Assembly (NCBI RefSeq): GCF_014648315.1
Contig: NZ_BMQW01000008.1
Span: 124,001-188,000 of the forward strand
Source of the DNA: Shewanella ulleungensis
GTDB lineage: Bacteria > Pseudomonadota > Gammaproteobacteria > Enterobacterales > Shewanellaceae
Reading direction: 5' to 3'
DNA: 64,000 nt
In this document: positions 1-8,609 of the stretch, in pieces
How positions within the stretch are numbered: position 1 is the stretch's first letter
How the letters are laid out: the number at the start of each line of letters is the position of its first letter
Made by a program: the position numbers and the translations under genes
Notes under the pieces: model-generated
What the model saw: the letters and a program-made list of their open reading frames with translations, nothing else
Databases searched by the model: none
What the model was told of the DNA's origin: nothing

Positions 1-1436
1 ATATCTGTTGTGCTATTGGGTTAGTGGTGTTTGGGATCATGATTTACTCAATGATCTATCATCGCAAATCTAAAGGCGCTGTCGCGGCCAATTTTCACGA
101 AAGTACCAAAGTGGAAATAGCCTGGACAGTCATCCCGTTTATCATATTGATTGCTATGGCCATTCCGGCTACTAAAACTCTAATAGCAATGGAAGATCCT
201 AGCAATGCAGATCTGACTATTAAAATCACCGGATCGCAATGGAAATGGCATTACAGCTATTTCGACAAAGACATCGAGTTTTACAGCACACTCTCAACCC
301 CAAGAGAACAGATTGATGGTGATCAAACCAAAGGTGAAAATTACCTACTTGAAGTAGATAAGCCACTGGTACTGCCAATTAATCGTAAAGTGCGTTTTTT
401 AATGACCTCTGACGACGTTATCCATTCTTGGTGGGTTCCCGCATTTGCGGTTAAAAAAGATGCTAATCCAGGTTTTATTAACGAAGCATGGACACGTATT
501 GATAAACCCGGCATCTATCGCGGTCAATGTGCTGAACTGTGCGGAAAAGATCATGGCTTTATGCCCATTGTGGTCAATGCGCTCTCTGAAGCGGATTTTG
601 ACAACTGGTTGATTGAGCAGAAACAGTTGGTTAAAACCGAAGCTGCAGAAGCTGCAGCGTCTATGTCGCAAACCTTATCTCTTGTAGATTTAAACCAACA
701 AGGTGAACAAGTATATCTTGCGCGCTGCGCGGCTTGCCATCAGCCCAATGGCGCAGGTCTTCCTGGTGTATTTCCGTCTCTTATCGGTAGCCCTATTATT
801 AAAGGTCCGGTAGAAGAGCACCTAAATATTGTTATCAACGGCAAGCCCGGCACAGCCATGCAAGCCTTTGCCAAGCAAATATCGGCTCAAGAAATTGCCG
901 CAGTCATAACCTATGAGCGCAATGCATGGGGCAATGATAGTGGCGATGTAGTACAAGCAGCCGATGTTGGCAACTTCTCAAATAACAGTGCAATTTCGCC
1001 TAAGCCTGCTACAGAAGCAGCCGACACAGCAGCCATTAACAATGTCGCAGAAACGCTAACTGAAACAACGCCTCAAGCAGCCGAAGCTATAGGCAAGATT
1101 GTGACCCCAGAGGAATTACCCACACTCACCATGGAACAGCTTATGGCTGAAGGTGAGCAAGTTTATGCTGCCACTTGTGCTGCTTGCCACCAACCGACAG
1201 GCACAGGAATCCCAGGCGCTTTCCCTTCACTCATTGCCAGCCCAGTAGTAACAGGGCCGATAAGCGGGCATATCGATATTGTTATGCATGGTAAACCCGG
1301 CACAGCAATGCAGGCATTTAGTCGTCAACTCAGTCCACAACAAATGGCTGCTGTGATTACTTATGAACGCAATGCGTGGGGCAATAATTCTGGCGATGCA
1401 GTTCAACCTGCCGATGTCGCAAGCCATGGACAATAG
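1..1436 (+). CDS. coxB: Cytochrome c oxidase subunit II with two C-terminal cytochrome c domains (5' partial)
   Basis: CuA-carrying subunit of the aa3/caa3 cytochrome c oxidase; it takes electrons from cytochrome c on the periplasmic side. The open frame runs through the left edge, so the N-terminus and part of the first membrane helix are missing; the GTG at 24 is internal. Two helices are seen, then the cupredoxin domain with a WKWHY aromatic stretch and the CuA ligands His (423-425), Cys (528-530), Cys (540-542), His (552-554) and Met (561-563). After a linker come two very similar cytochrome c domains, each with a CAACH heme site (726-740 and 1176-1190), 150 residues apart, each ending in a YERNAWGN stretch. 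First gene of the cox operon in this window; coxA follows after 10 bases. Identity is certain. Confidence 0.97.
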   Translation, partial: ICCAIGLVVFGIMIYSMIYHRKSKGAVAANFHESTKVEIAWTVIPFIILIAMAIPATKTLIAMEDPSNADLTIKITGSQWKWHYSYFDKDIEFYSTLSTPREQIDGDQTKGENYLLEVDKPLVLPINRKVRFLMTSDDVIHSWWVPAFAVKKDANPGFINEAWTRIDKPGIYRGQCAELCGKDHGFMPIVVNALSEADFDNWLIEQKQLVKTEAAEAAASMSQTLSLVDLNQQGEQVYLARCAACHQPNGAGLPGVFPSLIGSPIIKGPVEEHLNIVINGKPGTAMQAFAKQISAQEIAAVITYERNAWGNDSGDVVQAADVGNFSNNSAISPKPATEAADTAAINNVAETLTETTPQAAEAIGKIVTPEELPTLTMEQLMAEGEQVYAATCAACHQPTGTGIPGAFPSLIASPVVTGPISGHIDIVMHGKPGTAMQAFSRQLSPQQMAAVITYERNAWGNNSGDAVQPADVASHGQ

Positions 1437-1446
1437 GGGAAAACCA

Positions 1447-3042
1447 ATGAGCACAACAACGCACGATACAATCGATACTGCGCATGATGAGCATCACCAC
1501 GGTGCCCCTAAAGGGCTTATGCGCTGGGTTCTAACCACAAATCACAAAGACATTGGCTCCTTGTATTTATGGTTTAGTTTCATCATGTTTTTAACGGGTG
1601 GCGCAATGGCAATGGTCATCCGCGCAGAACTATTCCAACCTGGTTTACAACTAGTTGAACCAAACTTTTTTAACCAAATGACTACAGTTCATGGCCTGAT
1701 AATGGTGTTTGGCGCTGTTATGCCTGCCTTTACAGGGTTAGCCAACTGGCTAATACCTATGATGATAGGCGCGCCAGATATGGCACTACCCCGCATGAAT
1801 AATTGGAGTTTTTGGATTTTACCGTTTGCCTTCACCATGCTCCTTGGTTCGCTATTTATGGAAGGAGGTGGACCTAATTTCGGCTGGACATTCTACGCAC
1901 CGTTATCGACGACTTACAGTCCAGATTCGACAGCATTGTTTGTTTTCTCCATCCATATCATGGGAATAAGCTCCATTATGGGAGCGATTAATGTAGTCGT
2001 TACTATCGTAAATATGCGTGCACCAGGTATGACATGGATGAAGTTACCGTTATTTGTATGGACCTGGTTAATTACTGCATTTTTATTGATAGCGGTAATG
2101 CCCGTACTCGCAGGCGCGGTAACGATGGTGTTAACCGACAAGTTTTTTGGTACCAGCTTTTTTGATGCGGCAGGTGGCGGCGACCCTGTCATGTTTCAGC
2201 ATATCTTCTGGTTCTTTGGCCATCCAGAAGTGTACATCATGATTTTACCGTCTTTCGGCATTATTTCTGCGATTGTGCCAACCTTTAGCCGCAAGCCGCT
2301 ATTTGGGTATTCTTCAATGGTGTATGCAACCGCAAGCATTGCTGTTTTGTCATTTTTGGTTTGGGCTCACCATATGTTTACCACGGGAATGCCTGTATTT
2401 GCCGAGCTGTTTTTCATGTACTGCACCATGCTTATTGCCGTGCCGACTGGGGTAAAAGTGTTTAACTGGGTTGCTACTATGTGGCGAGGCTCAATGACGT
2501 TTGAAACCCCTATGTTATTTGCCGTCGCCTTTATTATTCTCTTCACCATTGGTGGGTTTTCAGGGCTGATGCTTGCCATTACCCCTGCAGATTTCCAATA
2601 CCATGACACCTACTTTGTGGTGGCTCACTTTCATTATGTGCTGGTGACAGGCGCCATCTTCTCCATTATGGCTGCTGCGTATTACTGGTTGCCCAAATGG
2701 ACCGGAAATATGTATAGCGAAACCTTAGGACGTTGGCATTTTTGGTGTTCGGTTATCTCGGTTAATGTGCTGTTTTTCCCTATGCACTTTTTAGGCTTAG
2801 CAGGTATGCCGCGACGTATTCCAGACTATGCAATTCAGTTTGCAGATGTTAATCAAATAGTTTCAATTGGTGGATTTGCCTTTGGTTTATCGCAATTAAT
2901 ATTTCTGGCAGTGGTACTTAAGTGTATTAAAGGCGGCAAGCCCGCTGGGGATAATCCTTGGCAAGCGGCTGATGGTTTAGAATGGTCAATTCCAAGTCCA
3001 GCTCCTTATCATTCATTTACCACTCCACCGGAGATTAAATGA
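1447..3042 (+). CDS. coxA: Cytochrome c oxidase subunit I
   Basis: Catalytic subunit of the heme a / heme a3-CuB oxidase; reduces O2 to water and pumps protons. About 12 membrane helices in 531 residues, the usual length. Visible motifs are the heme a His in TTVHGL (about residue 82), the GHPEVY CuB site with the His-Tyr pair, the double His of WAHHMF, and the HDTYFVVAHFHYV stretch carrying heme a3 and heme a ligands. The D-channel entrance (GAPDMALPRMNN) is present. The start chosen is ATG 1447, behind an AGGGGA ribosome site at 1434-1439; an in-frame ATG at 1363 lies inside coxB and lacks a ribosome site. The His-rich N-terminus (HDEHHH) is a small oddity. ctaG follows one base after the stop. 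Confidence 0.98.
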   Translation: MSTTTHDTIDTAHDEHHHGAPKGLMRWVLTTNHKDIGSLYLWFSFIMFLTGGAMAMVIRAELFQPGLQLVEPNFFNQMTTVHGLIMVFGAVMPAFTGLANWLIPMMIGAPDMALPRMNNWSFWILPFAFTMLLGSLFMEGGGPNFGWTFYAPLSTTYSPDSTALFVFSIHIMGISSIMGAINVVVTIVNMRAPGMTWMKLPLFVWTWLITAFLLIAVMPVLAGAVTMVLTDKFFGTSFFDAAGGGDPVMFQHIFWFFGHPEVYIMILPSFGIISAIVPTFSRKPLFGYSSMVYATASIAVLSFLVWAHHMFTTGMPVFAELFFMYCTMLIAVPTGVKVFNWVATMWRGSMTFETPMLFAVAFIILFTIGGFSGLMLAITPADFQYHDTYFVVAHFHYVLVTGAIFSIMAAAYYWLPKWTGNMYSETLGRWHFWCSVISVNVLFFPMHFLGLAGMPRRIPDYAIQFADVNQIVSIGGFAFGLSQLIFLAVVLKCIKGGKPAGDNPWQAADGLEWSIPSPAPYHSFTTPPEIK

Positions 3043-3043
3043 T

Positions 3044-3607
3044 ATGAGCCCAACGCCAAAATCAAACCGTAAATTACTCACCATGCTTATATTAGGCTCA
3101 GTCGGGATGTTTGGGTTTGGGTTTGCATTGGTACCGCTATATGACGTGCTGTGTGACACTTTGGGAATTAATGGAAAACCTCAAAATAGCGCCAGCACTT
3201 ATGAAGCTGTGGTTGTTGATAAAAAGCGCACAATCACCATCGAATTTGTTACCCAAGTGCAGTCGGGTATGCAATGGGAATTTGCCCCTAAAGTGAATCA
3301 CATTAGTGTGCACCCTGGCGAGCTTACCCACGCTAAATTCTTGGTTAAAAACCTCTCGTCAAAAAATATTATTGGCCAAGCGATCCCTTCGGTGTCGCCA
3401 GGTCAGGGCGCAGCATATTTTAATAAGACAGAATGTTTTTGCTTCAATCAACAGCCGCTTGCCGCATTAGCTAGCGCTGAACTCCCATTGATTTTTTACG
3501 TGGACCCAGACTTACCGGCGTCCATTAATACATTGACTCTCTCTTATACCCTTTACGATATCACTGACAAACTCGCGGTATCGGCAAAGCAAGGAGCAGC
3601 AAGATGA
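3044..3607 (+). CDS. ctaG: Cytochrome c oxidase copper assembly protein CtaG/Cox11
   Basis: Membrane-anchored copper chaperone that delivers copper to the CuB site of CoxA. The 187 residues start with one membrane anchor (about residues 10-33) followed by the PLYDVLCD stretch typical of Cox11, then a periplasmic immunoglobulin-like domain. The copper-binding motif is seen as TECFCFNQQPL, with two Cys one residue apart. Length and motif order are normal for the family. It begins one base after the coxA stop, and its last codons overlap the start of coxC by four bases (ATGA), indicating translational coupling. The ATG at 3044 has no strong ribosome site, consistent with coupling. Confidence 0.97.
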   Translation: MSPTPKSNRKLLTMLILGSVGMFGFGFALVPLYDVLCDTLGINGKPQNSASTYEAVVVDKKRTITIEFVTQVQSGMQWEFAPKVNHISVHPGELTHAKFLVKNLSSKNIIGQAIPSVSPGQGAAYFNKTECFCFNQQPLAALASAELPLIFYVDPDLPASINTLTLSYTLYDITDKLAVSAKQGAAR

Positions 3608-4479
3608 CAACAAAGTATCAAACGTATTACGTCCCAGCTCAAAGCGGCTGGCCTATTATTGGCGCTATCGGCTTATTTTTAATCGCCTTCGGCGCGGGTA
3701 ATTATATTCAACAATTAGCCACAGAAAAAACCTCTGGCGGTTACATTTTATTAGCCGGTATTGCTGTGATTATCTTTATGATATTTGGCTGGTTTAAAAC
3801 CGTCATTGACGAGTCAATGGCAGGCTTATACTCGCCACAAATGGACCGGTCGTTTAGACAAGGGATGAGCTGGTTTATTTTCTCTGAAATTATGTTCTTT
3901 GGGGCTTTTTTTGGTGCGTTGTTTTACGCGCGAATGATATCAGTACCTTGGTTGGGCGGTGCATCAAATAACGCCATGACTCAAGAAGTTTTATGGCCTG
4001 CATTTGAGGCGGTATGGCCTTTAATCAAAACACCAGATGGCACTACAACAGAAGCTATGCCGTGGACCGGATTACCCCTAATTAACACGATTATTTTACT
4101 GACATCGTCTATAACACTGCATTTTTCCCACATTAGTTTAGAAAAAGGCAAGCGCAAACCATTAATTATTTGGCTGGGTTTAACGGTCATTTTAGGTGCG
4201 GCCTTTCTTGGATTGCAGGTAGAAGAATACAGCCATGCTTATCAGGAAATGGGACTCACTCTCACCTCTGGTGTTTATGGCAATACCTTCTTCTTGCTCA
4301 CCGGCTTTCACGGTATGCACGTCACCATTGGCACCCTATTTTTGATTATTTTATTGCTCAGAATCATCAAAGGCCATTTTACCCCAGATAAGCATTTCGC
4401 CTTTCAAGCGGGGAGTTGGTATTGGCACTTTGTCGATGTGGTGTGGTTATGCTTATTCGTCTTTGTGTACGTGTTGTAA
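3604..4479 (+). CDS. coxC: Cytochrome c oxidase subunit III
   Basis: Third core subunit of the aa3-type oxidase, a seven-helix membrane protein thought to stabilise proton uptake. 291 residues, the usual length. The C-terminal half carries the family stretches GFHGMHVTIG and SWYWHFVDVVWLCLF, and the HFSHISLEKGKR segment follows the central helices. It overlaps ctaG by four bases. The only gap in the operon comes after it: a short gene on the opposite strand ends seven bases downstream and separates coxC from the SURF1 gene. Confidence 0.98.
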   Translation: MTTKYQTYYVPAQSGWPIIGAIGLFLIAFGAGNYIQQLATEKTSGGYILLAGIAVIIFMIFGWFKTVIDESMAGLYSPQMDRSFRQGMSWFIFSEIMFFGAFFGALFYARMISVPWLGGASNNAMTQEVLWPAFEAVWPLIKTPDGTTTEAMPWTGLPLINTIILLTSSITLHFSHISLEKGKRKPLIIWLGLTVILGAAFLGLQVEEYSHAYQEMGLTLTSGVYGNTFFLLTGFHGMHVTIGTLFLIILLLRIIKGHFTPDKHFAFQAGSWYWHFVDVVWLCLFVFVYVL

Positions 4480-4486
4480 TTACAGA

Positions 4487-4705
4487 TTAATAAGGTCGGG
4501 AGTTGGGTTGAATATAACCCGACCCTAAGGCCACCAGCAGAATCAAGATCACTACCACAGAAAATAAAACGCGTCGGCCTAGATAGCGACTCATGGGTTG
4601 TTCATGCTGACCTTTAACCATAATAAACAATGCTCTACCTAGATTAAAAACTATGAATATAAGCAACGAGACTAAAACTAACTTAACAATTAATGGGGCT
4701 GTCAC
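4487..4705 (-). CDS. Small twin-helix membrane protein, DUF2909 type
   Basis: About 72 residues with two predicted membrane helices (residues 5-28 and 47-65) separated by a charged loop containing MSRYLGRR. This is the pattern of the DUF2909 twin-transmembrane proteins that sit between coxC and SURF1 in many gammaproteobacteria. The function is unknown. The start chosen is GTG at 4705, with an AAAGGA ribosome site six bases upstream; an in-frame TTG at 4786 would add 27 residues that do not look like the family. The gene runs against the operon, and its 5' end overlaps the 5' end of the SURF1 gene by about 50 bases. The family call is by pattern recognition. Confidence 0.75.
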   Translation of the reverse strand: MTAPLIVKLVLVSLLIFIVFNLGRALFIMVKGQHEQPMSRYLGRRVLFSVVVILILLVALGSGYIQPNSRPY

Positions 4706-5483
4706 AGGCAATCCTTTGAGTAGTGTGAGTGTGTCTCGAGTGTTATTGGTTTTAATTACAGTGAGCGTGTTTTGGGTTTTGGTCAAGCTTGGGTTTTGGC
4801 AGTTGGCAAGAGCTGAGTATAAACATCAATGGCAAGCAACATTGGCCGAACGTCAGCAACAAGCGCCTCTAGATTATCAGCAGCTGCTAACATTAATTAA
4901 GCCCAATAAACCAGCAGACATAACACCTGAAACAGCCTTGCTGACGGGGTATCGTTTATCGGTAAAGGCAACGCCACTCCAGCAACCATTGTTACTGTTA
5001 GACAATCAAGTGTATCAAGGTCAGGTGGGATATTTAGCTTATCAAATATTTGAAGTAACGGCCGAAAATCCCTGGATTCTCGTAGAGTTAGGCTTTATCC
5101 CCGCGGGCAATGATCGTCAAGAGTTACCTGCTTTAGCAGCAATTTCGGCAGGACAATATGAATTAACGGGTCGAGTTTATCAAAAGCTGGCCAACCCTTT
5201 AAGCGATGAGCTCCACCCAGAAATACACGCAGACAAACCTATACGCTTTCAAAATATAAATATACCTGCCTTAGCATTGCTATTGAAACACGACATTGCC
5301 ACAGCGGTATTGCAACCAGATAACGTACCGCAACACTCGTTACCTCAGCCATGGGTGCCTATCCCACTGTCTGCACAAAAACACCAAGGTTATGCCTTGC
5401 AGTGGTTCACCATGGCAGCGGTGTTTTTAGGGTTAATGGGGTGGATTGCATATAAACAATATCGTAATGATACGAGGAGATAG
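4653..5483 (+). CDS. SURF1-family cytochrome oxidase assembly protein
   Basis: SURF1 proteins help insert heme a into cytochrome c oxidase. The 276 residues show the family layout: an N-terminal membrane helix running into the signature LGFWQLARAEYK (about residue 46), a periplasmic domain with ILVELGFIPAGNDRQ, and a C-terminal helix before the positively charged tail. The N-terminus is uncertain: ATG 4653 has no clear ribosome site, and a GTG at 4725 would give a start closer to typical SURF1 proteins. The upstream part overlaps the opposite-strand DUF2909 gene. The next gene starts two bases after the stop. Confidence 0.93.
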   Translation: MNISNETKTNLTINGAVTGNPLSSVSVSRVLLVLITVSVFWVLVKLGFWQLARAEYKHQWQATLAERQQQAPLDYQQLLTLIKPNKPADITPETALLTGYRLSVKATPLQQPLLLLDNQVYQGQVGYLAYQIFEVTAENPWILVELGFIPAGNDRQELPALAAISAGQYELTGRVYQKLANPLSDELHPEIHADKPIRFQNINIPALALLLKHDIATAVLQPDNVPQHSLPQPWVPIPLSAQKHQGYALQWFTMAAVFLGLMGWIAYKQYRNDTRR

Positions 5484-5484
5484 A

Positions 5485-6036
5485 ATGAACTCCCAACCTA
5501 AAAAAAGTAATAACACATTAATCTTATTATTGGTTGTGTTTGTGTTACCTGTCGCGGCAGCCAAATTAGTACTGAGCCTTGAGCTGTATCAAGGTGGCGC
5601 GACGAATAAAGGCGCCTTGATGTCATCTAACATTAATTATTCAACCTTAGCCATGCCCAACCCCAAACCACACACGTGGCAAATGTTGTATCTATTGCCA
5701 GAGATCTGCGAGCAATCATGTCAAGACAGATTATACGTGTTGCATCAGAGCTATATCGCCCTAGGCAAAGACCGCGACAGAGTCAGCCCGATCATTTTAA
5801 TCGGCAGTAACAGTGACATTAACTCGCTAAAAAAAATGGATATTTCTTTCCTGCAAGTACCCGTCAACAAAGCGCTAGCGGCATTATTGACCCAACAACA
5901 ACTGGTGATTGTCGACCCACTGGGTAGCCTAATAATGCAATACAATGATGTGACAGGCCGTGATGCCAATATCGCTCAGGGCAAAGCCATGATTGCTGAT
6001 TTGAGAAAAATGCTCAAGTTATCGAGGGTCGGCTAA
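5485..6036 (+). CDS. Membrane-anchored SCO/thioredoxin-like protein of the cox operon, function unknown
   Basis: 183 residues with one N-terminal membrane anchor (about 10-30) and a periplasmic domain. A CEQSC pair (Cys-x3-Cys) follows LLPEIC at about residue 75, the same spacing as the copper-binding Cys pair of SCO proteins, and the downstream stretch VSPIILIGSN then QQQLVIVDPLGSLIMQY resembles a thioredoxin fold. I infer a redox or copper-assembly role for the oxidase. The start is ATG 5485, behind a GAGGAGA ribosome site at 5474-5480; an in-frame ATG at 5446 lies inside SURF1. The stop overlaps the ctaA start by one base. No named family is recognised with certainty. Confidence 0.85.
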   Translation: MNSQPKKSNNTLILLLVVFVLPVAAAKLVLSLELYQGGATNKGALMSSNINYSTLAMPNPKPHTWQMLYLLPEICEQSCQDRLYVLHQSYIALGKDRDRVSPIILIGSNSDINSLKKMDISFLQVPVNKALAALLTQQQLVIVDPLGSLIMQYNDVTGRDANIAQGKAMIADLRKMLKLSRVG

Positions 6037-7016
6037 TGGCAATTCAAAGACTCATTAAGTTCACTTTAGTTTTTACCCTCGCGGTTATTTTAATGGGTGC
6101 CTATACTCGTTTATCGGACGCGGGCTTAGGTTGCCCTGATTGGCCAGGATGCTACGGGCATCTAGCAGTACCAAGTGCCAGCCATGACCTTGCTAGCATT
6201 GAACAACGTTTTCCAGATATGACCATCGAGCCAGAAAAAGCCTGGCTTGAAATGATTCATCGTTACATTGCTGGCACACTTGGATTAATGGTATTAGCCA
6301 TTCTCATTATGTGTTTTAAGCAAGCCAATGCGCCTAAAAAGCTCCCCAGCTTTATTGCATTATTGATTATATTTCAGGCCGCACTTGGCATGTGGACCGT
6401 AACAATGAAACTCATGCCTATAGTCGTCATGGCACACCTTATTGGCGGTTTTAGCCTATTCGCCTTGCTCTTATTGCTGTATTTACGCCTTAAACCCCTG
6501 CGGATCCCCGGTGGCGATAGCCATGCACGCAAATTAATGCCCTTAGCGTTAGTGTGTTTAGGGGTGTTGATTATTCAGATAATGTTAGGCGGTTGGACAT
6601 CATCAAACTATGCGGCACTGGCTTGCACCTCATTACCGATTTGCGAAGGTAACTGGGTTGATAACTTGCGTTTTGCCGATGCATTTTCACCCTTTCAAGG
6701 TGAACACCCCAGTTTTGAATTTGGCGTATTAGACTACCCGACACGGATGACCATTCATATTAGTCACCGTATTTGGGCGGTAGTCACAGCGATAATGCTT
6801 ATTTGGCTCGCAATGAAATTACGTTTTTCACACTCACATATTATGCGTAATAGTGCTTATTTATTACTACTACTCGTTGTTATTCAAGTCGGCCTAGGGA
6901 TAAGCAATGTGGTAATGAATTTACCACTGGGTATTGCCGTGTCCCATAACGCGGGGGCGGCATTATTGTTGCTCACTTTAGTCTTTATTAATTACGCTCT
7001 GTGGCGTAAAGCATAA
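6036..7016 (+). CDS. ctaA: Heme A synthase
   Basis: Oxidises the C8 methyl group of heme O to give heme A for the cytochrome c oxidase. 326 residues with about eight membrane helices, the normal size. Family motifs are visible: [21 protein letters not shown] near the N-terminus, EMIHRY with its His ligand, the second-half mirror [13 protein letters not shown], and ISHRIWA and SHNAGAA with further His ligands. The Cys pair in the first periplasmic loop matches the proteobacterial form. It overlaps the preceding gene by one base, and ctaB begins 13 bases after it, so the heme O to heme A steps are adjacent. Confidence 0.97.
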   Translation: MAIQRLIKFTLVFTLAVILMGAYTRLSDAGLGCPDWPGCYGHLAVPSASHDLASIEQRFPDMTIEPEKAWLEMIHRYIAGTLGLMVLAILIMCFKQANAPKKLPSFIALLIIFQAALGMWTVTMKLMPIVVMAHLIGGFSLFALLLLLYLRLKPLRIPGGDSHARKLMPLALVCLGVLIIQIMLGGWTSSNYAALACTSLPICEGNWVDNLRFADAFSPFQGEHPSFEFGVLDYPTRMTIHISHRIWAVVTAIMLIWLAMKLRFSHSHIMRNSAYLLLLLVVIQVGLGISNVVMNLPLGIAVSHNAGAALLLLTLVFINYALWRKA

Positions 7017-7029
7017 ACGAGGATTGACC

Positions 7030-7941
7030 ATGACAAAACCTCTTACTCTAAGCCAACCACAACAGAAACTGACGATCTCTTGGCGTGCCTATTTTGAAAT
7101 GACTAAACCCAAAGTAGTGGCATTAATGCTACTGACGGTCTTAGTAGGCATGTGTTTAGCCGTGCCTGGAGTTGTGCCTTTACAGCCCTTAGTCGCCGGA
7201 ATGGCTGGTATTGCTATGATGGCGGGAGCTGCTGCTGCATTTAATCATTTAATCGATCGTAAAATTGATGGCTTAATGGCGCGCACTTATAACAGGCCGT
7301 TGCCTAAAGGCAAGATCTCGACAACCAAAGCGGCAGTATTTGCAATATCACTGGGAGTCATGGGTTTTGTCGTTCTATATACATTGGTTAATCCGCTTAC
7401 CGCTTGGCTAACATTTGCCAGCCTTATTGGCTATGCACTGGTTTATACCGCTTACCTTAAGCGGGCTACCTCGCAAAATATTGTCATAGGCGGTTTAGCA
7501 GGGGCAATGCCTCCATTACTTGGCTGGACAGCCGTCACTAACGAGCTACATGGCTATGCATTATTGCTCGTTATCATCATCTTCACCTGGACCCCACCGC
7601 ACTTTTGGGCGCTGGCAATTCATCGCCGTAAAGAATACGCTAAAGTTGACATTCCTATGTTGCCCGTGACCCATGGGGTAGAATTCACTAAAACCTGCAT
7701 TTTGCTGTATACCATTTTATTGGCAATTGCATGCTTATTACCAGTATTAGTCGGCATGTGTGGGCCGGTTTATTTAGTGGGCTCAACCATCTTAAGTTGT
7801 GGGTTTATTTACAAGGCATGGCAGCTTAAATATTATGATTACCCAGGCTTAGCGATGAAAGTATTTACTTTCTCAATCTACCATTTAATGGTGTTATTTA
7901 TTGTACTGTTGGTTGACCATTATTTTTGGGTTACCCCATAG
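7030..7941 (+). CDS. ctaB: Protoheme IX farnesyltransferase (heme O synthase), cox-operon copy
   Basis: UbiA-family prenyltransferase that adds a farnesyl group to heme b, making heme O for CtaA. 303 residues and about nine helices. The first Asp-rich motif is [20 protein letters not shown] and the second region is [18 protein letters not shown] 7030 is chosen with a GAGGA ribosome site six bases upstream; an in-frame TTG at 7024 is too close to that site. A diverged second copy is the cyoE gene at 36545, so each oxidase has its own enzyme. Confidence 0.96.
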   Translation: MTKPLTLSQPQQKLTISWRAYFEMTKPKVVALMLLTVLVGMCLAVPGVVPLQPLVAGMAGIAMMAGAAAAFNHLIDRKIDGLMARTYNRPLPKGKISTTKAAVFAISLGVMGFVVLYTLVNPLTAWLTFASLIGYALVYTAYLKRATSQNIVIGGLAGAMPPLLGWTAVTNELHGYALLLVIIIFTWTPPHFWALAIHRRKEYAKVDIPMLPVTHGVEFTKTCILLYTILLAIACLLPVLVGMCGPVYLVGSTILSCGFIYKAWQLKYYDYPGLAMKVFTFSIYHLMVLFIVLLVDHYFWVTP

Positions 7942-7955
7942 AAAGGACATTTGTA

Positions 7956-8579
7956 TTGAAAATACTCATTGCTGCAGCTTTATTACTGCTCACAATCGCC
8001 GGGATATTTGCCTTTAAAGCAACTCAAGATAAATCACTCGATTTGGCAACTAGTTATGTATTTGAGCAGCCAAGAGCATTAGCGCCTTTTACACTAGCAG
8101 ACCAATATGGCAATCCATTTACCAACCAATCCTTACAAGGTAAATGGAGTTTGTTTTTTATTGGCTATACTGCCTGCCCTGATGTATGCCCTACCACCTT
8201 AAATAAATTAGCGGCGGCGTATCCTAAATTACAAAAGATATCAGATTCGTTTCAAGTGGTGTTTGTCTCTGCAGATCCTGAGCGAGATACCCAAACGAAA
8301 CGTCTCGATTACATCAACTTTTTTAATAAAGAGTTTAAAGCTGTTAGTGCAGAACACAGTGCGTTGTTTCCATTTAGTCGCGATTTAGGTTTTGTCTACG
8401 CTATGGTTGGAGAAGATAGCGACTATCAAGTCGATCATAGTGCATCGTATGTATTAGTATCTCCTCGCGGAGAGAAAACAGCGGTATTTAAAACCAAGCC
8501 TACACCAGGTCAACTGCCACAAATTCTCAACAGCGAACTGATTAATGACGTTGACCAGATTGTTAGCAATTGGCGCTAG
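7956..8579 (+). CDS. sco1: SCO1/SenC copper chaperone
   Basis: Periplasmic, membrane-anchored thioredoxin-fold copper protein that helps build the CuA site of CoxB. 207 residues: N-terminal anchor, then FTLADQYGNPF, the copper motif GYTACPDVCPTT (Cys-x3-Cys), SADPERDT and the distal His in YQVDHSASYVLV. The start chosen is TTG 7956 behind AAAGGA at 7942-7947, giving a clean anchor beginning KILIAA; an ATG at 7926 lies inside ctaB. This is the last gene of the cox operon; the polysaccharide deacetylase gene converges on it 30 bases downstream. No terminator is evident in that short gap. Confidence 0.95.
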   Translation: MKILIAAALLLLTIAGIFAFKATQDKSLDLATSYVFEQPRALAPFTLADQYGNPFTNQSLQGKWSLFFIGYTACPDVCPTTLNKLAAAYPKLQKISDSFQVVFVSADPERDTQTKRLDYINFFNKEFKAVSAEHSALFPFSRDLGFVYAMVGEDSDYQVDHSASYVLVSPRGEKTAVFKTKPTPGQLPQILNSELINDVDQIVSNWR

Positions 8580-8609
8580 AACAGGAAAATGTAACTGGCA
8601 GTAATGGCG

